The notes under the pieces were generated by a model. It was not told the origin of the DNA, ran no database searches, and saw only the letters and a program-made list of their open reading frames with translations. A program made the translations under genes and the position numbers. From positions 10,478,001-10,542,000 of the forward strand of contig CP075494.1 in the NCBI GenBank assembly GCA_021613535.1: 64,000 bases of DNA. The letters are read 5' to 3'. This document shows positions 36,064 through 48,934 of the stretch, piece after piece (within the stretch, counting starts at the first letter, position 1; every line of letters starts with the position of its first letter). Source of the DNA: Adineta vaga. Taxonomy: Eukaryota > Rotifera.

Positions 36064-36103
36064 ACCCACCCACCCACCCACACACCCACACCCACACCCT
36101 CAA
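36064..36103 (-). repeat. Interstitial telomere-like (TGTGGG)n run
   Basis: The plus strand shows CACCCACCCACCCACC then CACACCCACACCCACACCC. On the minus strand this is three to four TGTGGG units plus degenerate TGGG units. TGTGGG is the telomere repeat reported for the bdelloid Adineta vaga. The run is short and internal to the window. Confidence 0.5.
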
Positions 36104-37063
36104 TATGGAATAAAAAATAGTTCTTTTTTTCCCACTGGATAGAAAATGATTCGTAAATATCAAGTTTATGATAGTGTATGAATATGGCGATGTATTCCTT
36201 TCATCTTAAATTACACAGTCGACAAGGAAAAAACCCAGTGAGTCAATATTCTTTCAAGAAGCGCCATCTATATCTCAATCGACTAGAGCAATGTTTTATG
36301 ATACTTAATTTGAAAGTTTTTGTTTTTTATAAAATACTATGAATGAATTTTAATAAATGATTATCATGCATATGTTCCTAAATAATTAATATGTTTTCGA
36401 TTTTTTTTCTAATTGGTTCAAGCGAACGGAAGCTTTGTACACATATATCGATCATAATACGTTGAAAAATTTTACTTTTTTGTTAATTGGAGAGTATTGT
36501 ATATATCGTCCAATTAGATTTTTATGACGTCTACAAACTCACATTTGATCATGAGTTTTTCTTTCGAAATAATAAGCGTGGATGCATGCATGCATATAGG
36601 AGTCAAGAATTGATTGCAATGAAACAAACATAGTTCAAGTTCAGCCTTGGATAGAAAGTCCTAATTAAATTCAAACGTTGAAAGAACTAATTCATACTTC
36701 ACGTTATAATTCTAGTTCTAGATGAATATTTATTAAACTTAGCTATTGATACATTAGTGAATAATTAAAGATTTGCCCAAGGATAACTTGTAAAAAATCG
36801 TTGAAGAACTCGTTGTCCGAAGTTTTTCTTGATGTATTGCGTAAGGAGGGCGGACTGAGTTTGATCGACGTTATTTTAGTTAGAATATAATAAATGAATT
36901 GATTGATTGAAAACTATTTATTTATCATTTTTATTATTTAGATTGCGCAGTTAAGAAACTGAATTTAACAGAATTACCGAAAACTGAGCTTGTATCATGC
37001 TCATCAGTATGTTCAATCATATAATACGTATATGAATTTATTTCTGTTTTATAGGATTCTAAA
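36104..37063. other. TRAF1 upstream region with leader exon
   Basis: About 1 kb. A likely 5' leader exon lies at about 36943-37005 (TTTATTATTTAG before it, GTATGT after it) and joins at the AG at 37053-37054 just ahead of the TRAF1 ATG. The frame through it is open but probably untranslated, since the MLGF start aligns with the starts of the paralogues. Confidence 0.4.
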
Positions 37064-39017
37064 ATGCTAGGATTTAAGGCTAAAAATCTAGAGAATATCG
37101 ATCAACAATATAAATGTAAAATATGCTCTCGAATATTAAGAAATCCAGTTCAATTGAAATGCGGGCATCGACAGTGTAAATCATGTGTTGAATATAGTTT
37201 ACAAGCGTAAGAAACTATGTTTATTTCTTGATGCTGTATGATATATATGTGTCTTCTTTTTTTTAGAGAGAGGTTGAAATGTCCCGAATGTTCTCAAGAA
37301 ACTCATCAAAATGAAGTATGAATGTGTATGGTATTGTCTCTTTTAATCAATATTTATTTTTCCAACTTTAGATACGTCCGGACAAAGGAGCCAAAAATGA
37401 TATGAAAGTGTTGGAAATATTTTGTTCATATTGCGATTGGAATGGTTCCTTCAGAGAGTACGAGGTAAGTTGATTAAATTATACTGATTGTTCGTACAGA
37501 ATATAACGAATCTTGTCACAATCTACTTTTACTCACAACAATCTCTTAAATCGAAATGATAGACGAAAAACGCTAGTCTAATTTCAATGGTATTTGATCG
37601 CTATTTTGAGTTTACTTAGCATTTTTCATTGGAAAAAACGTTACTACATTATAGATATCCTTTTCTATTTATTCATAATACTTTATATATTTATTTTTAG
37701 ACTCATCTGCAGCAAGCTCACACTAACCCAATATGCGAATATTGTAATAAATCGTTTGATTCTATAAATAATCTAGAATTACATCAAGCAAAAGACTGCA
37801 GTGAAATTACAATACCTTGTGCATTAAAAGATTACGGATGTACAACATTCGTAAGTGATAATCTCATTTATCAGATGAGTACACTCATCTTAATGTTGAT
37901 CGTCTATTATTTTTTAGGTGCGTCAAGTTGATATGCTTGGGCACTACAAGAGTATGGAACATCAAATGGCAGTCATAGCTTTCATTCGTCGTGATGCGTC
38001 AAAATTTATGGGTGATCGAATGGATATTGATAATTTCTTTCATACCACAACCTATTCCTCTGAGCATCATCATGCTCAATTGGAAGAAGTATGTGAGACA
38101 ATTGATATTCTTGCGAGTGGAGTTGAAACATTGAATGAAGATTCAAAGCGACTTCACAATGAATCAGTACAATTAAATAATGCCATAGATCTAATAAATA
38201 AAGAATGTGCTGTAATAAAATTAAGCATCCAAGAGCAGAATGCTTATTTAGATGGACTTAAACCTAGTCAAGATATTCTTCATCAAGAAATTGTATCGTT
38301 ACAACAAAAAGTTGAAGATTCACAAGCTGTTTCTTATGATGGAACATATACGTGGAAGGTATCAAACTATCAAGAAAAAATGGGTGAGTTTTAATCATTA
38401 ATAAAACCTCTTTCGACTATGGCTATGCTTATTTTCTAGCTGATGCCCAATCTGAACGGCAAACGTCAATATATTCACCACCATTTTATTCATCACCAAC
38501 GGGTTATAAGATGAGAGCACGGCTCTATCTTTATGGCGATGGCAATGCGCGTCGAACGCACATTTCATTATTCTTCGTCCTGATGCGTAGTGACTACGAT
38601 GCCATTCTTCGCTTTCCTTTTAATTATAAGGTTACCTTCTGTCTGTTTGATCAGACACCAGCACAGAAACATATCATTGATTCTTTTCGACCAGATATAA
38701 AATCGAATAGTTTTCAACGACCACGATCCGAAATGAATATTGCAAGTGGTATTCCAAAGTTTTTTCCTTTGGATCAATTTCAAGCGGAAGGAAATCCATA
38801 CGTTCGTGATGACACGCTCTTTATCAAAATTCTGGTGGATTTTAGTGATATACCTAAAGCTATATTACCATTTGCACTCAGTCTCAATCCTGGTTTACCA
38901 ATAAACGTTCATCATAGTTTGGTTAAAAAAGAATCAGAACGACGCACTCAACAAACATCAAATTCAACGGCAAGTTCAATGTCAACAGAACTATTAGTGC
39001 CAAAAGTTGAACAATAA
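37064..39017 (+). CDS. TRAF-like protein 1: RING, zinc fingers, coiled coil, MATH (6 exons)
   Basis: Exons 37064-37206, 37267-37315, 37372-37464, 37701-37850, 37918-38383 and 38440-39017, all in phase (492 residues). Order: RING (CKICSRILRNPVQLKCGHRQ, CKSC, CPEC), TRAF-type zinc fingers (CSYCDWNGSF, CEYCNKSFDS), a coiled coil (about residues 170-290), then the TRAF-C/MATH domain (YDGTYTWKVSNYQEKM, MRARLYLYGDGNARRTH, FKVTFCLFDQ-like strand, FQRPRSEMNIASGIPKF). TRAF proteins are ubiquitin ligases and adaptors at receptors. This copy is the most diverged of the four here and has a longer Ser-rich tail. The expansion suggests immune or stress signalling; the receptor partner is unknown. Confidence 0.92.
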
Positions 39018-41386
39018 TCTTTCGATTAATTGATTAATTACAAAAGATTGTTGCCAATATTCGATATAAGTTTATATGACATGTTTCACATAATTGCCGT
39101 AGTGAGTAAAACAAGAATAAATATATTACAATTAGTTAGTTTGCTCTTTTGATTATATGCTTTCCGACTAAAAATTATTTGACAGTTCAAATCACTTTCT
39201 CTTCACTGAGAGAAAATCCTAATTTTAATACGAATAATTGTATGCAAGATCAAATATTTAAGTTTTCTCCATACAAAAGAGGTCACAATGAACTCATCCT
39301 TATTCTAAAACCTTTTTTCTATGTTATAGAGTAAATGCTTGCGATACATTTATATTTCTATAACATTGTTCATTTTAATCAAGATTTTGTTTGAGTATTA
39401 TCATTTTTCTTTTCAATAATCACGAAAATATTCATTATCAATAAATTCTTTTGCTTGTTGTCCATCTGTAAATTTATTCAGCAGTTGATCCATCATCGAA
39501 AATACATGTCAAGAAACAAAAATTTAATTATTTATTGTTCAGAATGTATGCCATTAGAAACCTTTTCAAAAATTTTCTTTTGTAAATAAACTATGTTAGT
39601 TCGTAAACACTATCTACTTACCATAACTTTTTAAGTAATAAATTAACATATTCTTATCGCAACGAGTAAAAACCATCACGTATATGTAATACTTTTGTAA
39701 GACTATCATATAGAAAAAGAAACATCGCATTTGATTCGATGAGTTGATATCCAAGTAGAACTCAGTTTTCTTTTTTCCTATTTATTACCTATCCTTCTGG
39801 AAAAATAAGTATATAAATTTAACTGCGAATGACGCTTCATGGGTACGTATCCTATCAGTACCTTACTATGAAATATCAGCCTATTCTTCTAGTAGTTTTC
39901 GTGAAAATTGTTTGCGAGAATGCATTCGAAAAATAAGCTATACGATTCGATGCATTTTGATCTCCTTTTTCCTATAGCGAAAACCACAGCTTTCTTTCTT
40001 TTCTTCAGTTATTGCTAAATTAATTAGGGTCATCTTTTTTTGGACAAACGTTAATTACGATTAAACAAAAGAAGTTGATTAGTCAGTTATTTTAAATAAT
40101 AAATGTAAATATGCTTATTTCAAACTTGTTATTCGTTAAATATTGTTCGTTAAGTAACGTTTCAATCGATATGCAACTACATTGGGCAATGACAGAATGT
40201 CTTCCTTTTTTTGGTTGGAAACTTACAAGTAAAACTCATGAGTCATAGTTTGAATTGCTAATGGAGGCGGTAGTTTATCATTACGTCATAAACATTCACC
40301 GGTTTTCATTGTGATATATGAAAGATTGACTTACCTATATAAAGCAATCACTATGTGAAAGTGTTTATTTCGTTAAGTAGATTATCATATTACTATAAAA
40401 GGTAAGTTTAGTAATAAATTGATCGAAATTTAATTTTCTTTTTGAATAAACTAATACATTAATGAAATTCCGTTTACTGGTGTGCATGAAAATACAGCTT
40501 CTTTGCAAAACAAAATCTAATATGAATAGTTTTCATAAATTCTGTACTCCATAAACATTCTTTTCGTACGTTATGATTCCTGCGTGTGTATGTGTCATCA
40601 TATATTGCTTCCTCTAACTGATTTCATTCATATTCGATGATGTTTTGACTTTGTATAAGTTGTTTACGGCACATACGTATATAAACTATTGTGATGTTAA
40701 ATTTTCATGAAACAAGCATGACTGATAATATATAATATAGGAAAAAACCAACATTCTCTTGACACATTTTTTAGGCATAGGTGGGCATTCACTTGTCAGC
40801 ATTATGTCATTACTATGACAACTACAACATATATCTTCATAGAATACTATATAGCATAAAGATAAACCATAATCCTTGTCGTAGTCGACATATAAATAGT
40901 GAAATATGCTTCAAACGTCCTCTAATTTATATTTGTACTACAACATTTTAAAACCGACAGCAAGATATTGGAAAAGAAACATTCGCTTTTCTCTAAAAGC
41001 TAAGGGTAACATCAAACGTTGAAATTAGATCAAATGTTGTCAAATTCGCTCATCTATTTTCACGACTACTTATCTCGGTATAGTTTTATTTTGAATTTTT
41101 CGATGCATTACACTGTCGGAGTATTTACTGTCAGGAAAAATCCATGTAATGTATGAGGTTGGAGAAAATTGGCCAGATGCTTACGTATGCTTTTTCTTTA
41201 CTTTCTTATTTTATACCGTAGCAGGTGACTATACCAATCAGAGTCAGCTACTCTGTCGTCATCATGATGCACTTCTTTTCAAAAAGTATAGAAGACATGC
41301 CGTTAACTATATATCCTGTAGCATAATTTATTTTTGTCTCTGACTATCGAAAACTATGACATCTAATTTTAGATTAATCCTAAAAC
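39018..41386. other. Intergenic between TRAF1 and TRAF2, no gene
   Basis: 2.4 kb of AT-rich DNA. Short frames such as 41149-41343 lack domains. I see no repeats with clear ends. Confidence 0.55.
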
Positions 41387-43079
41387 ATGGTTGGTTTCGA
41401 TACACGAACGATTAATACTTTTGATACACAATTTATCTGTCAAAAATGCGTTTTGATACTACACGATCCGGTTCAACTAACCGAATGCGGGCATCGGCTA
41501 TGTAAATCATGTGTTGATATTCAGGAACAGTATATCTTTTTCGATCATATCATATTATTAGCTTTTATTCTTCTTTTTAGAACAATGATCACATGCCCAG
41601 TATGTCACACACAAACACCAACACATTTAGTAAGTATCACCTCTTTCTTGTATTTTAGATCACTATTCATACCTCATCAATTAGATACGACTCGATCGTG
41701 GTTTCAAACGTGAAATGGAATCTCTATCAATCGAATGTTTTCTCTGTCCATGGACAGGCATCTTGAAAAACTATCAGGTAACCTTCTTCATTCACTTTCA
41801 CTACCTATTTATTAACCTGTCTCTTCATATCTCTCTTCAAGCCACATCTCGATGAACTTCACTCTCATCCAACATGTCAATACTGCAATCTGCCGTTCAA
41901 CTCTGTCAGCAAACTCTCTGAACATCAACTATTACAATGTCAACAAGTGACAACAAACTGTCTACTCAAAGATTTCGGCTGTGATCAACAAGTATCGACA
42001 TACTGTTACTTCCTCTCTTTTTCTCTAGAACGTCGTCTCTTTTAGATTATTCGAGACAAGAAACAAGAACATTATCGATCTCATCAGCATCAACATACTC
42101 TGATGAAAGTGGTGCAACAAATGATATCACAGCATCAAACCAATCATTCTAATCCAACAACCACCATGACCACTGATCACTCTGCACAGAATCGTTTTCA
42201 AGAAGTTGAAGATAAGCTTGGTATTCTAGAGAGTGATGTTGAAACATTGGTCGATGATGAACAGCCGCTCACTCGCGAATCAGTTCAGCTTCAACTACAA
42301 CTTCATACATTAGCTGGAGAGGCATCACAAGTGAAATTATCCACAGAAGAATCACGAAGTTATGTCGAAGGTGTCAAACAAAATCTAGACATTCTCCGTC
42401 AAGATTTGTCATCATTGAAAGAGAAAATCAATGATATGGAACATGTTTCATATGATGGCACATTTGTATGGAAAATAACAAATGTCACAGAAAAGATGAG
42501 TAAGTCACACAAGTGAATAGATATTCGATCGTTTCCTCAACTTTATTTGTAGATGATGCACGATCTGAACGACAAACATCGATCTATTCTCCACCCTTCT
42601 ATTCATCATCAAATGGCTATAAGATGAGACTTCGCCTGTACCTTTATGGTGATGGAAATGCTCGACGGTCACATCTCTCACTTTTCTTTGTGTTGATGCG
42701 TGGTGTCAATGATGCTATTCTCAAGTTTCCATTCGATTACAAAGTAACATTCTGCTTATATGATCAGAGTGATCAAGGAAAACATGTGATCGATTCATTT
42801 CGACCAGATATTCGATCGAATAGTTTTCAGAGACCACGATCAGACTTCAATATTGCAAGTGGAATTCCAAAGTTTATGGCATTATCTACGATAGAAGAAG
42901 ATGGTGGAAGAAGTAGTGGATATGTAGTAGATGATACAATGTTTATCAAAGTGCTGATCGATTTTGATGGTATGGCGAAAGCATTGTTACCTTATGCAAT
43001 GAGTTTGAATCCGGGACTACCAGCAAATGTTCAACAGATGCTGATCAAACAAGAAGCTGAACGAAGAGGTCAAGAATAG
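41387..43079 (+). CDS. TRAF-like protein 2 (6 exons)
   Basis: Exons 41387-41529, 41581-41629, 41685-41777, 41842-41991, 42046-42499 and 42553-43079 give 471 residues. The sizes 143/49/93/150 match the other three copies exactly. RING: CQKCVLILHDPVQLTECGHR, CKSC, CPVC. Zinc fingers: CFLCPWTGIL, CQYCNLPFNS. The coiled coil includes QLQLQLHTLAGEASQVKLS; the MATH domain has YDGTFVWKITNVTEKM and MRLRLYLYGDGNARRSH. From exon 3 to the stop, introns included, it is nearly identical to TRAF3 and TRAF4, while exon 1 differs. An AG acceptor (TCTAATTTTAG) sits 15 nt before the ATG. The protein is intact, and a cytoplasmic ubiquitin-ligase or adaptor role is inferred. Confidence 0.92.
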
Positions 43080-43612
43080 ACTTCAACTGTTTAAAAGAGA
43101 GATCATTCACTAATCAAGCTATATGCATTATTAACTTTTATGCTCAGAGACGAATAATCTGTGATAAAAAATGTTACTATGTTTTTGAAATAGTTTTCAT
43201 ATAAATATAAGATAATTATCGGATTCTATCTTCTCAGCGTGTTAGCATAACTATATCATGATATGGCATTAATATGTTGAGTTTGACTTACAATAATATC
43301 CATCATAAAAATGACGAAATACAAATGACAGATGCACTCACACGCGCATTTACAGTAGATCTAAGAAAATGATGCTCTTGATATATTTCGAATTTACTGT
43401 GGCATAAATATTATTCATGCGTTTAAATATATTCAACTAATTTCATTAAGGAGAAATTTTTCACAAGATCATACATACTATGACACACAATCTTGAACAA
43501 CAGAAATAACGATTCTTCAAAAAAGAAAGAAATACGCTTTAGCAAGAAAAACAAAAAATATTTATAATCATATTGATTTCTGTGTCTCCGTAATCTAATT
43601 TTAGAAAGTCTA
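43080..43612. other. Intergenic between TRAF2 and the GPCR pseudogene
   Basis: Convergent 3' flanks. This spacer does not resemble the corresponding spacer between GPCR copy 2 and TRAF4 (61420-61876). No gene. Confidence 0.55.
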
Positions 43613-44483
43613 CTATGGATGATGTGTTCCAAGTGGTACAGTTGTTCGAACGACTCTTGCCCGACTCACCATCATTACTTGTGGATGGACAACATGGTTT
43701 CTTCGCCAAAACAACACGACATCTCGACATTTTCCTCGCAAATCAGGTAATGACACTGCACTCGCAAATGGGATCAACAATACAATCCAATAAGTGAAAA
43801 ATAAACTATCACTATAATAGTAACGTGCAATAGATCGTGACAAACCAATGGAATATGCAGCATATAATGATATTGGTGGAAATTGCAGTACAATATACAA
43901 GATTGATAAAGGTAATAGTTGCATCGCTAATTTCTTGTAGTTTCGCCATTGAATTCGTCGATGAATATGATATCTATAATATAACACACGCACAAGAAGA
44001 GCAATACTGAAAATCACGGTGATGAATGCAGGAACGATATAGTTTCCAATACTGTCAAATAATGAAGCCCATTGGTTTGTAGTCACACATGAATACAAAC
44101 TACAATATCTAACCTTCTGATTATAAACAACATTACAAGGAAGAACATAGAAGATCAGAATATAGAATAGGAGAGGCCAAAGAATGCAAACGATCAGCGG
44201 AACATAATGAAAAGCAGTTGGAATGAAAAATGAGAATATGTCGTTCGATTGATGCCCATGCCATGATTGTGAAAACTAAAATATAAGCTGTTGGACTAAT
44301 AAGTGCCCATACTTGACAAAACGCAGGAGTAAATGTGGGAACTTCTTGATTATGATAGAAGCAAATCTGTGAAATGATATCAGTGAGATTTTCAATGAGA
44401 ACACAGACAAGAAGAACAATAATGGCATGATTGTTGAGAGGTGTAGCCAATAACTATGCACGATCATAAAGAGAGATACTCAT
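43613..44483 (-). pseudogene. Rhodopsin-like GPCR copy 1, decayed
   Basis: Near-identical to the GPCR at 60477 but with three lesions. Codon 10 is TAG (GCA TAG TTA where copy 2 has TGG). A 72-bp in-frame deletion after ATPL removes 24 codons including most of TM1, and is bounded by CTCTC microhomology in the intact copy. The frame also breaks at CATTTTTCATT after the ERHILIF motif, a break shared with copy 2. TM2-TM3 (NNHAIIVLLVCVLIENLTDI, AWASIERHILIF-type) and TM5-TM7 (YIVPAFITVIFSIALLVRVL, LPLSILYIVLQFPP) are readable. Homology to copy 2 begins at the ATG and ends within about 10 bp of the stop. It is unlikely to make a receptor. Confidence 0.85.
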
Positions 44484-46401
44484 TTTGAGAATGTTTGATG
44501 TTGTGTGCAACAACTGGAAAGCAGTATCAGAAGAAGAATATATACCAATGCTAGAGAAAAAAATGCACTAAGAATTTAAAAGGAAGCGATATCGTTTCGT
44601 GAATAATTTTCATGCGTGTCATATTTTTCTTACACTTTCACTTAACGTAATTCTCTATATGTTTCGAAGCAACGCTTTTTCAACAGATGACTTACATTAG
44701 AAAGATTATGTCCATTTAATCATGCTAAAAGTGTGTACTGTGAAAACACTACTATAGATACCGTGCAATTTTAATAATGTATTAAATCCAGTAGAAAATA
44801 TGAGAAATGAATAAGAAAGTTGTGTGTCACGAATAAGACAACAAGAAAATGGATTATGAAGAGCAATTGTTGTATATGTTTGTTTTATTACTATAACTGT
44901 TATGTTGAGTATTCATTGTATTTACCGATAAGTCATGCAACTTCAATAATCATGTTTGTTCATCAATAAAATGACTTTTATTATCGATTTGTATTCCTGA
45001 TATTTTTTGTTAAGCAAATAATATGACTAATCTATTTACATCATCGGTTCGCCTACATACATGTTTTTTTTTCTTATTTTCTGAAGTACGCAGGTGAATG
45101 TGTATTTGTGAATCATCCGTATCGCAGAATACTTGAAGTACACCGAATGTCATGCGCATCATGGTTGAGTCAGAGTTACATTGCATATATAGCAAAATAA
45201 AAGCGGCAACTATTTGGAATGAAAACTACACGATCATCTCAGAATTTGGTAAGGTATTTATACTCTATTTCGAATATGTATGGAAATTCGTTGTGCAATT
45301 TTATGTTTAGATTGCGTGAAGTTCTTAGTACAAACTAAGAACAAAAAGTTTGACATTTGTCATGTCATATGACGAGAAAGAAAAGTTTCGTAATACAAGT
45401 TATTTTTAACTGAAAACAATGGGTATCTTTGATATTTGTCGTGATAGCTGAAAATCTGAAAGTTCTGTAAAAGAGAACAGTCATTTGAATGAAACACACT
45501 AAACTTTTATATATTATGTAAAATGGAATTTTTACAGAGAATTTTTCTTCAACATTTGATCCTTATGATTTGATAGAATGCGCCATTTGGTTAGCAACAA
45601 TCGTCATCTTCAGAAGCAAGGTTAATGTGACATTTATATCTTGGTGAAAATTGCCTTATGATACATTATCCTATGTTTCAAAAATAGACGTTTTCATTAA
45701 TCGTTGAATCTGATTGATTTGACATACATATATCTTTACAGATCATATAATTATGTATGTCAAGGCAATCATCGATGATCACGTAGGATACTATCCTTAG
45801 TTATTTACAAAAATGAGTACCTATCATCTCGTTACCTAACGAACAATACTCGTGTCTTCGAATGAACAATGAACCTATCAGTATGCGACGTTCTCGATTA
45901 TATGACTATGATAGATGTTATATACAGCAGACATCAAAATTTCCAAAAAAAACATCACAATTGGTAGTTACGATTTTTGTAAATTTTTACTTCACAGGAA
46001 CTATGTGCAATTAGGATGAAATTCTCTTTCTTTGAATAAATATCATATAAGTAGTATTTATTATATTTTATCTTCTTCTATCATTAAAACTTCGCTCAAA
46101 ACAAATGAGCGCGTCAAAAAAAATATCGATTGAGTTATGAGCATCTGCGTTTATCTTCAATTTATGACAATATTCCTACTGTGACGACGAAACAAAAACA
46201 TAATTTTGTTGGTCGTACACATAGTTACTCACTTTCCATTAGTAATACAACACTCTATATATTATTAAAACATTTCTGCTCTATATTCTACTAAGAGCAT
46301 TCACATTATCGAAGCAAAACAGAACGGCGACTTATTTTTCTGACTCAATATGCAAATGAGTATTGCCCAATCAAATGCAATACTCTTTTCAATGTATATA
46401 G
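44484..46401. other. Intergenic, no gene
   Basis: 1.9 kb of AT-rich sequence. The short minus-strand frame at 45010-45195 is unsupported. Nothing else was identified. Confidence 0.55.
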
Positions 46402-47306
46402 GTCGTAGTACAGATCAAAATCCAGTTCAGATTAAAATTTTGATCTCGCCTAGGAATAATTAAAATTTTCTTGTGCACTAGTTGTGTTTCAAACTGAGCT
46501 AGTTGATTTCAAAATTTTGATCTCGCCTAGGATAGATTAAAATTTCAATCTGCACTAGTTGAGTTTAAAACTAAATTAGTTGATTTTAAAATTTTGATAA
46601 AAACTAGGACAGATCAAAATTTTGATCTGAACTAAACATAGTGGACTAGTTGACATTAAAATTTTGATCCCAACTAGTTCAGATTAAAATACCTTCAACC
46701 GTATGAAATTCTTTAGTTTTTTTAACTCAATTCTCTTTTGACGAATATAAAATATCTTGCTCATCAATTTTCATTGAATTAAAATGTTTTCCTGTATTAA
46801 ATATAAGTTGTGACCGATATTCTTAGGTACAATGCTTCGTACATTGTGTCAAAATAGATGTAAATGTTTTTTGTTCAAGTTACTATTGAAACAGTCAAAA
46901 CAAAGGTCAACATACAGCAAAGTTAATTTACTAATTAAATCATGCATAGACATTTTATTTCAAAAAATTTCAGTCTATCCTAGTTCGGATCAAAATATTT
47001 TAATCTGAACTAGTTGAGATCAAAATTTTAATGTCAACTAGTCCACTATGTTTAGTTCAGATCAAAATTTTGATCTGTCCTAGTTTTTATCAAAATTTTA
47101 AAATCAACTAGTTTAGTTTTAAACTCAACTAGTACAGATTGAAATTTTAATCTATCCTAGGCGAGATCAAAATTTTGAAATCAACTAGCTCAGTTTGAAA
47201 CACAACTAGTGCACAAGAAAATTTTAATTATTCTTAGGCGAGATCAAAATTTTAATCTGAACTAGTTCAGTTTTAAACTGAACTGGATTTTGATCTGTAC
47301 TACGAC
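46402..47306. mobile_element. Foldback element with about 300-bp inverted arms of AAAATTTTGATC repeats
   Basis: The left arm (about 46402-46692) and right arm (about 46975-47306) are inverted copies. The outer ends are GTCGTAGTACAGATC and GATCTGTACTACGAC. Each arm is itself built of 20-55-bp units around AAAATTTTGATC plus CTAGTT/AACTAG, so it folds at several scales. A loop of about 280 bp lies between the arms. Flanks are TATATA, compatible with a TA-type target. There is no coding capacity, so it is non-autonomous. Confidence 0.75.
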
Positions 47307-48934
47307 ATATATATATATAGTACATATCGATAAACATATCTGAGTAACTGTAGTTGAATTTAGTATTTGGTTCCTCAACTCACTATAGTTAAGTAGAATC
47401 TAGCATTAGTAAAGCTATGAAAAGATCGATACACTTTGCATTTCTACTTGCGTTGTGTAATTTCGAAGCATCAAACGATGAACTATGACTATATTAGTTG
47501 CATATCATTCACTTCACTCAAAAAGTATGTATCGACGTAGGAGTTATAGAAGAAAAACGTTCAATGGGAATGGAAAAGGCAAAGTAATGTTTTATATATG
47601 ATGACTACTAGGCCGATTACATGACACTATTCGTGAAGAAAATCAGACAAGGAAATTGTATGCTTAAAACTGAAAAATGAGATTCATGAATGTGTATTGT
47701 CAATCGTTGTTATATTGCTTATTGTACAAACAGCGTTTGATGTTACATATCGTTAGAGATATATTAGTTCTTTCGTAATACTTACTATTTTCCTAGAAAT
47801 ATTTTTCTTGTACATATAGAATCTTTGGTTGAAAAGTATCTTCTTTCGTTCACTTGCATATTGTAACCACTGAAACGTGTGAATACTATATTTATCATAC
47901 GAAATGATAATATTCTCGTTCCGTTTCCTCGTAATTCATGAGCTGACTTTGATAGTATCTTTTTAAAATGAACGAGAAGAGAGTAGGAAAAGCTATGACA
48001 ACACTAATAAGCAAATATGCATGAGTGTGTCAGTTTGGGAGACCGGAATATCGGTCCAAACATCAATTAGTAACTTCATAGTGCTGAGCGGTATGAATAT
48101 TGAAAAAGTGTCTGGATATAAACCGACGTGGTACTCGAAATATTTTAGTTAATTTATTATATGTCAAATAGTCATATAAAATACTTATCACACATTTTGC
48201 ATAAGTAATAACTAGAAAAAGCATTTTCCCACTTCACTATCAAATGTTTCAGAAACCTTTTATCTGCAACATTTTATAGTACGTAGCATTATTGAACGTG
48301 TAAAGTTAGTTTAAGTTCATTAATCTACTTGTATTTTGTTCAATATCTATCAGTAAATAAACAAAAGCATTAGAATAAGCTTAAACATTTTTAATAATAA
48401 TTCTACTATTAAAAGCTATTATTTCTTATTGAATTTTATAGCACACTGCTTATCAAGACGATTCTCTTCATATTCATACCGTTCGGCACTACGAAGTCAC
48501 TGATTAATAATCGATTAATTTAATTTAATTGATATTTGAACCGAAATTCATGTAACCCGTCAATTCTATTTATTTTCTATTCTATCCTTCACTCTGACCT
48601 CGAACCCGAAATGAACTATATCCACTTTCGTATTCGTGTAAATTTCAGCAAATAGAGAATGAATAGTATTGTTAAAATCGATTCAGCAAAATCTGAGTAA
48701 AACCACCAGGAATTCTTTTTAAATAAATTACAAAAATAATTTTATTGAACAAAGACAATTTAGAGAATTAAGCTGATCGTGATTGGTTGTCTTGAATTGT
48801 GTGCTAAATAATAGGATTGGGTTTGGGTTTTTCCCCAATAATATACGCAGAATCTTTATAAGCCCCGTCCGAAAGATGACTGACGACAGTCTTCATTACA
48901 TTATTTTTGATTGTATATTGTTAGAAACTTCTAA
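47307..48934. other. TRAF3 upstream region, no gene
   Basis: 1.6 kb of AT-rich sequence. A 3' splice-like site (TTGTATATTGTTAG) lies 10 nt before the TRAF3 ATG. Nothing else was identified. Confidence 0.5.

Noticed and set aside
36064-36103. True chromosome end
   Set aside because: Too short, degenerate at one side, and followed by intact genes; only an interstitial telomere-like run is supported.
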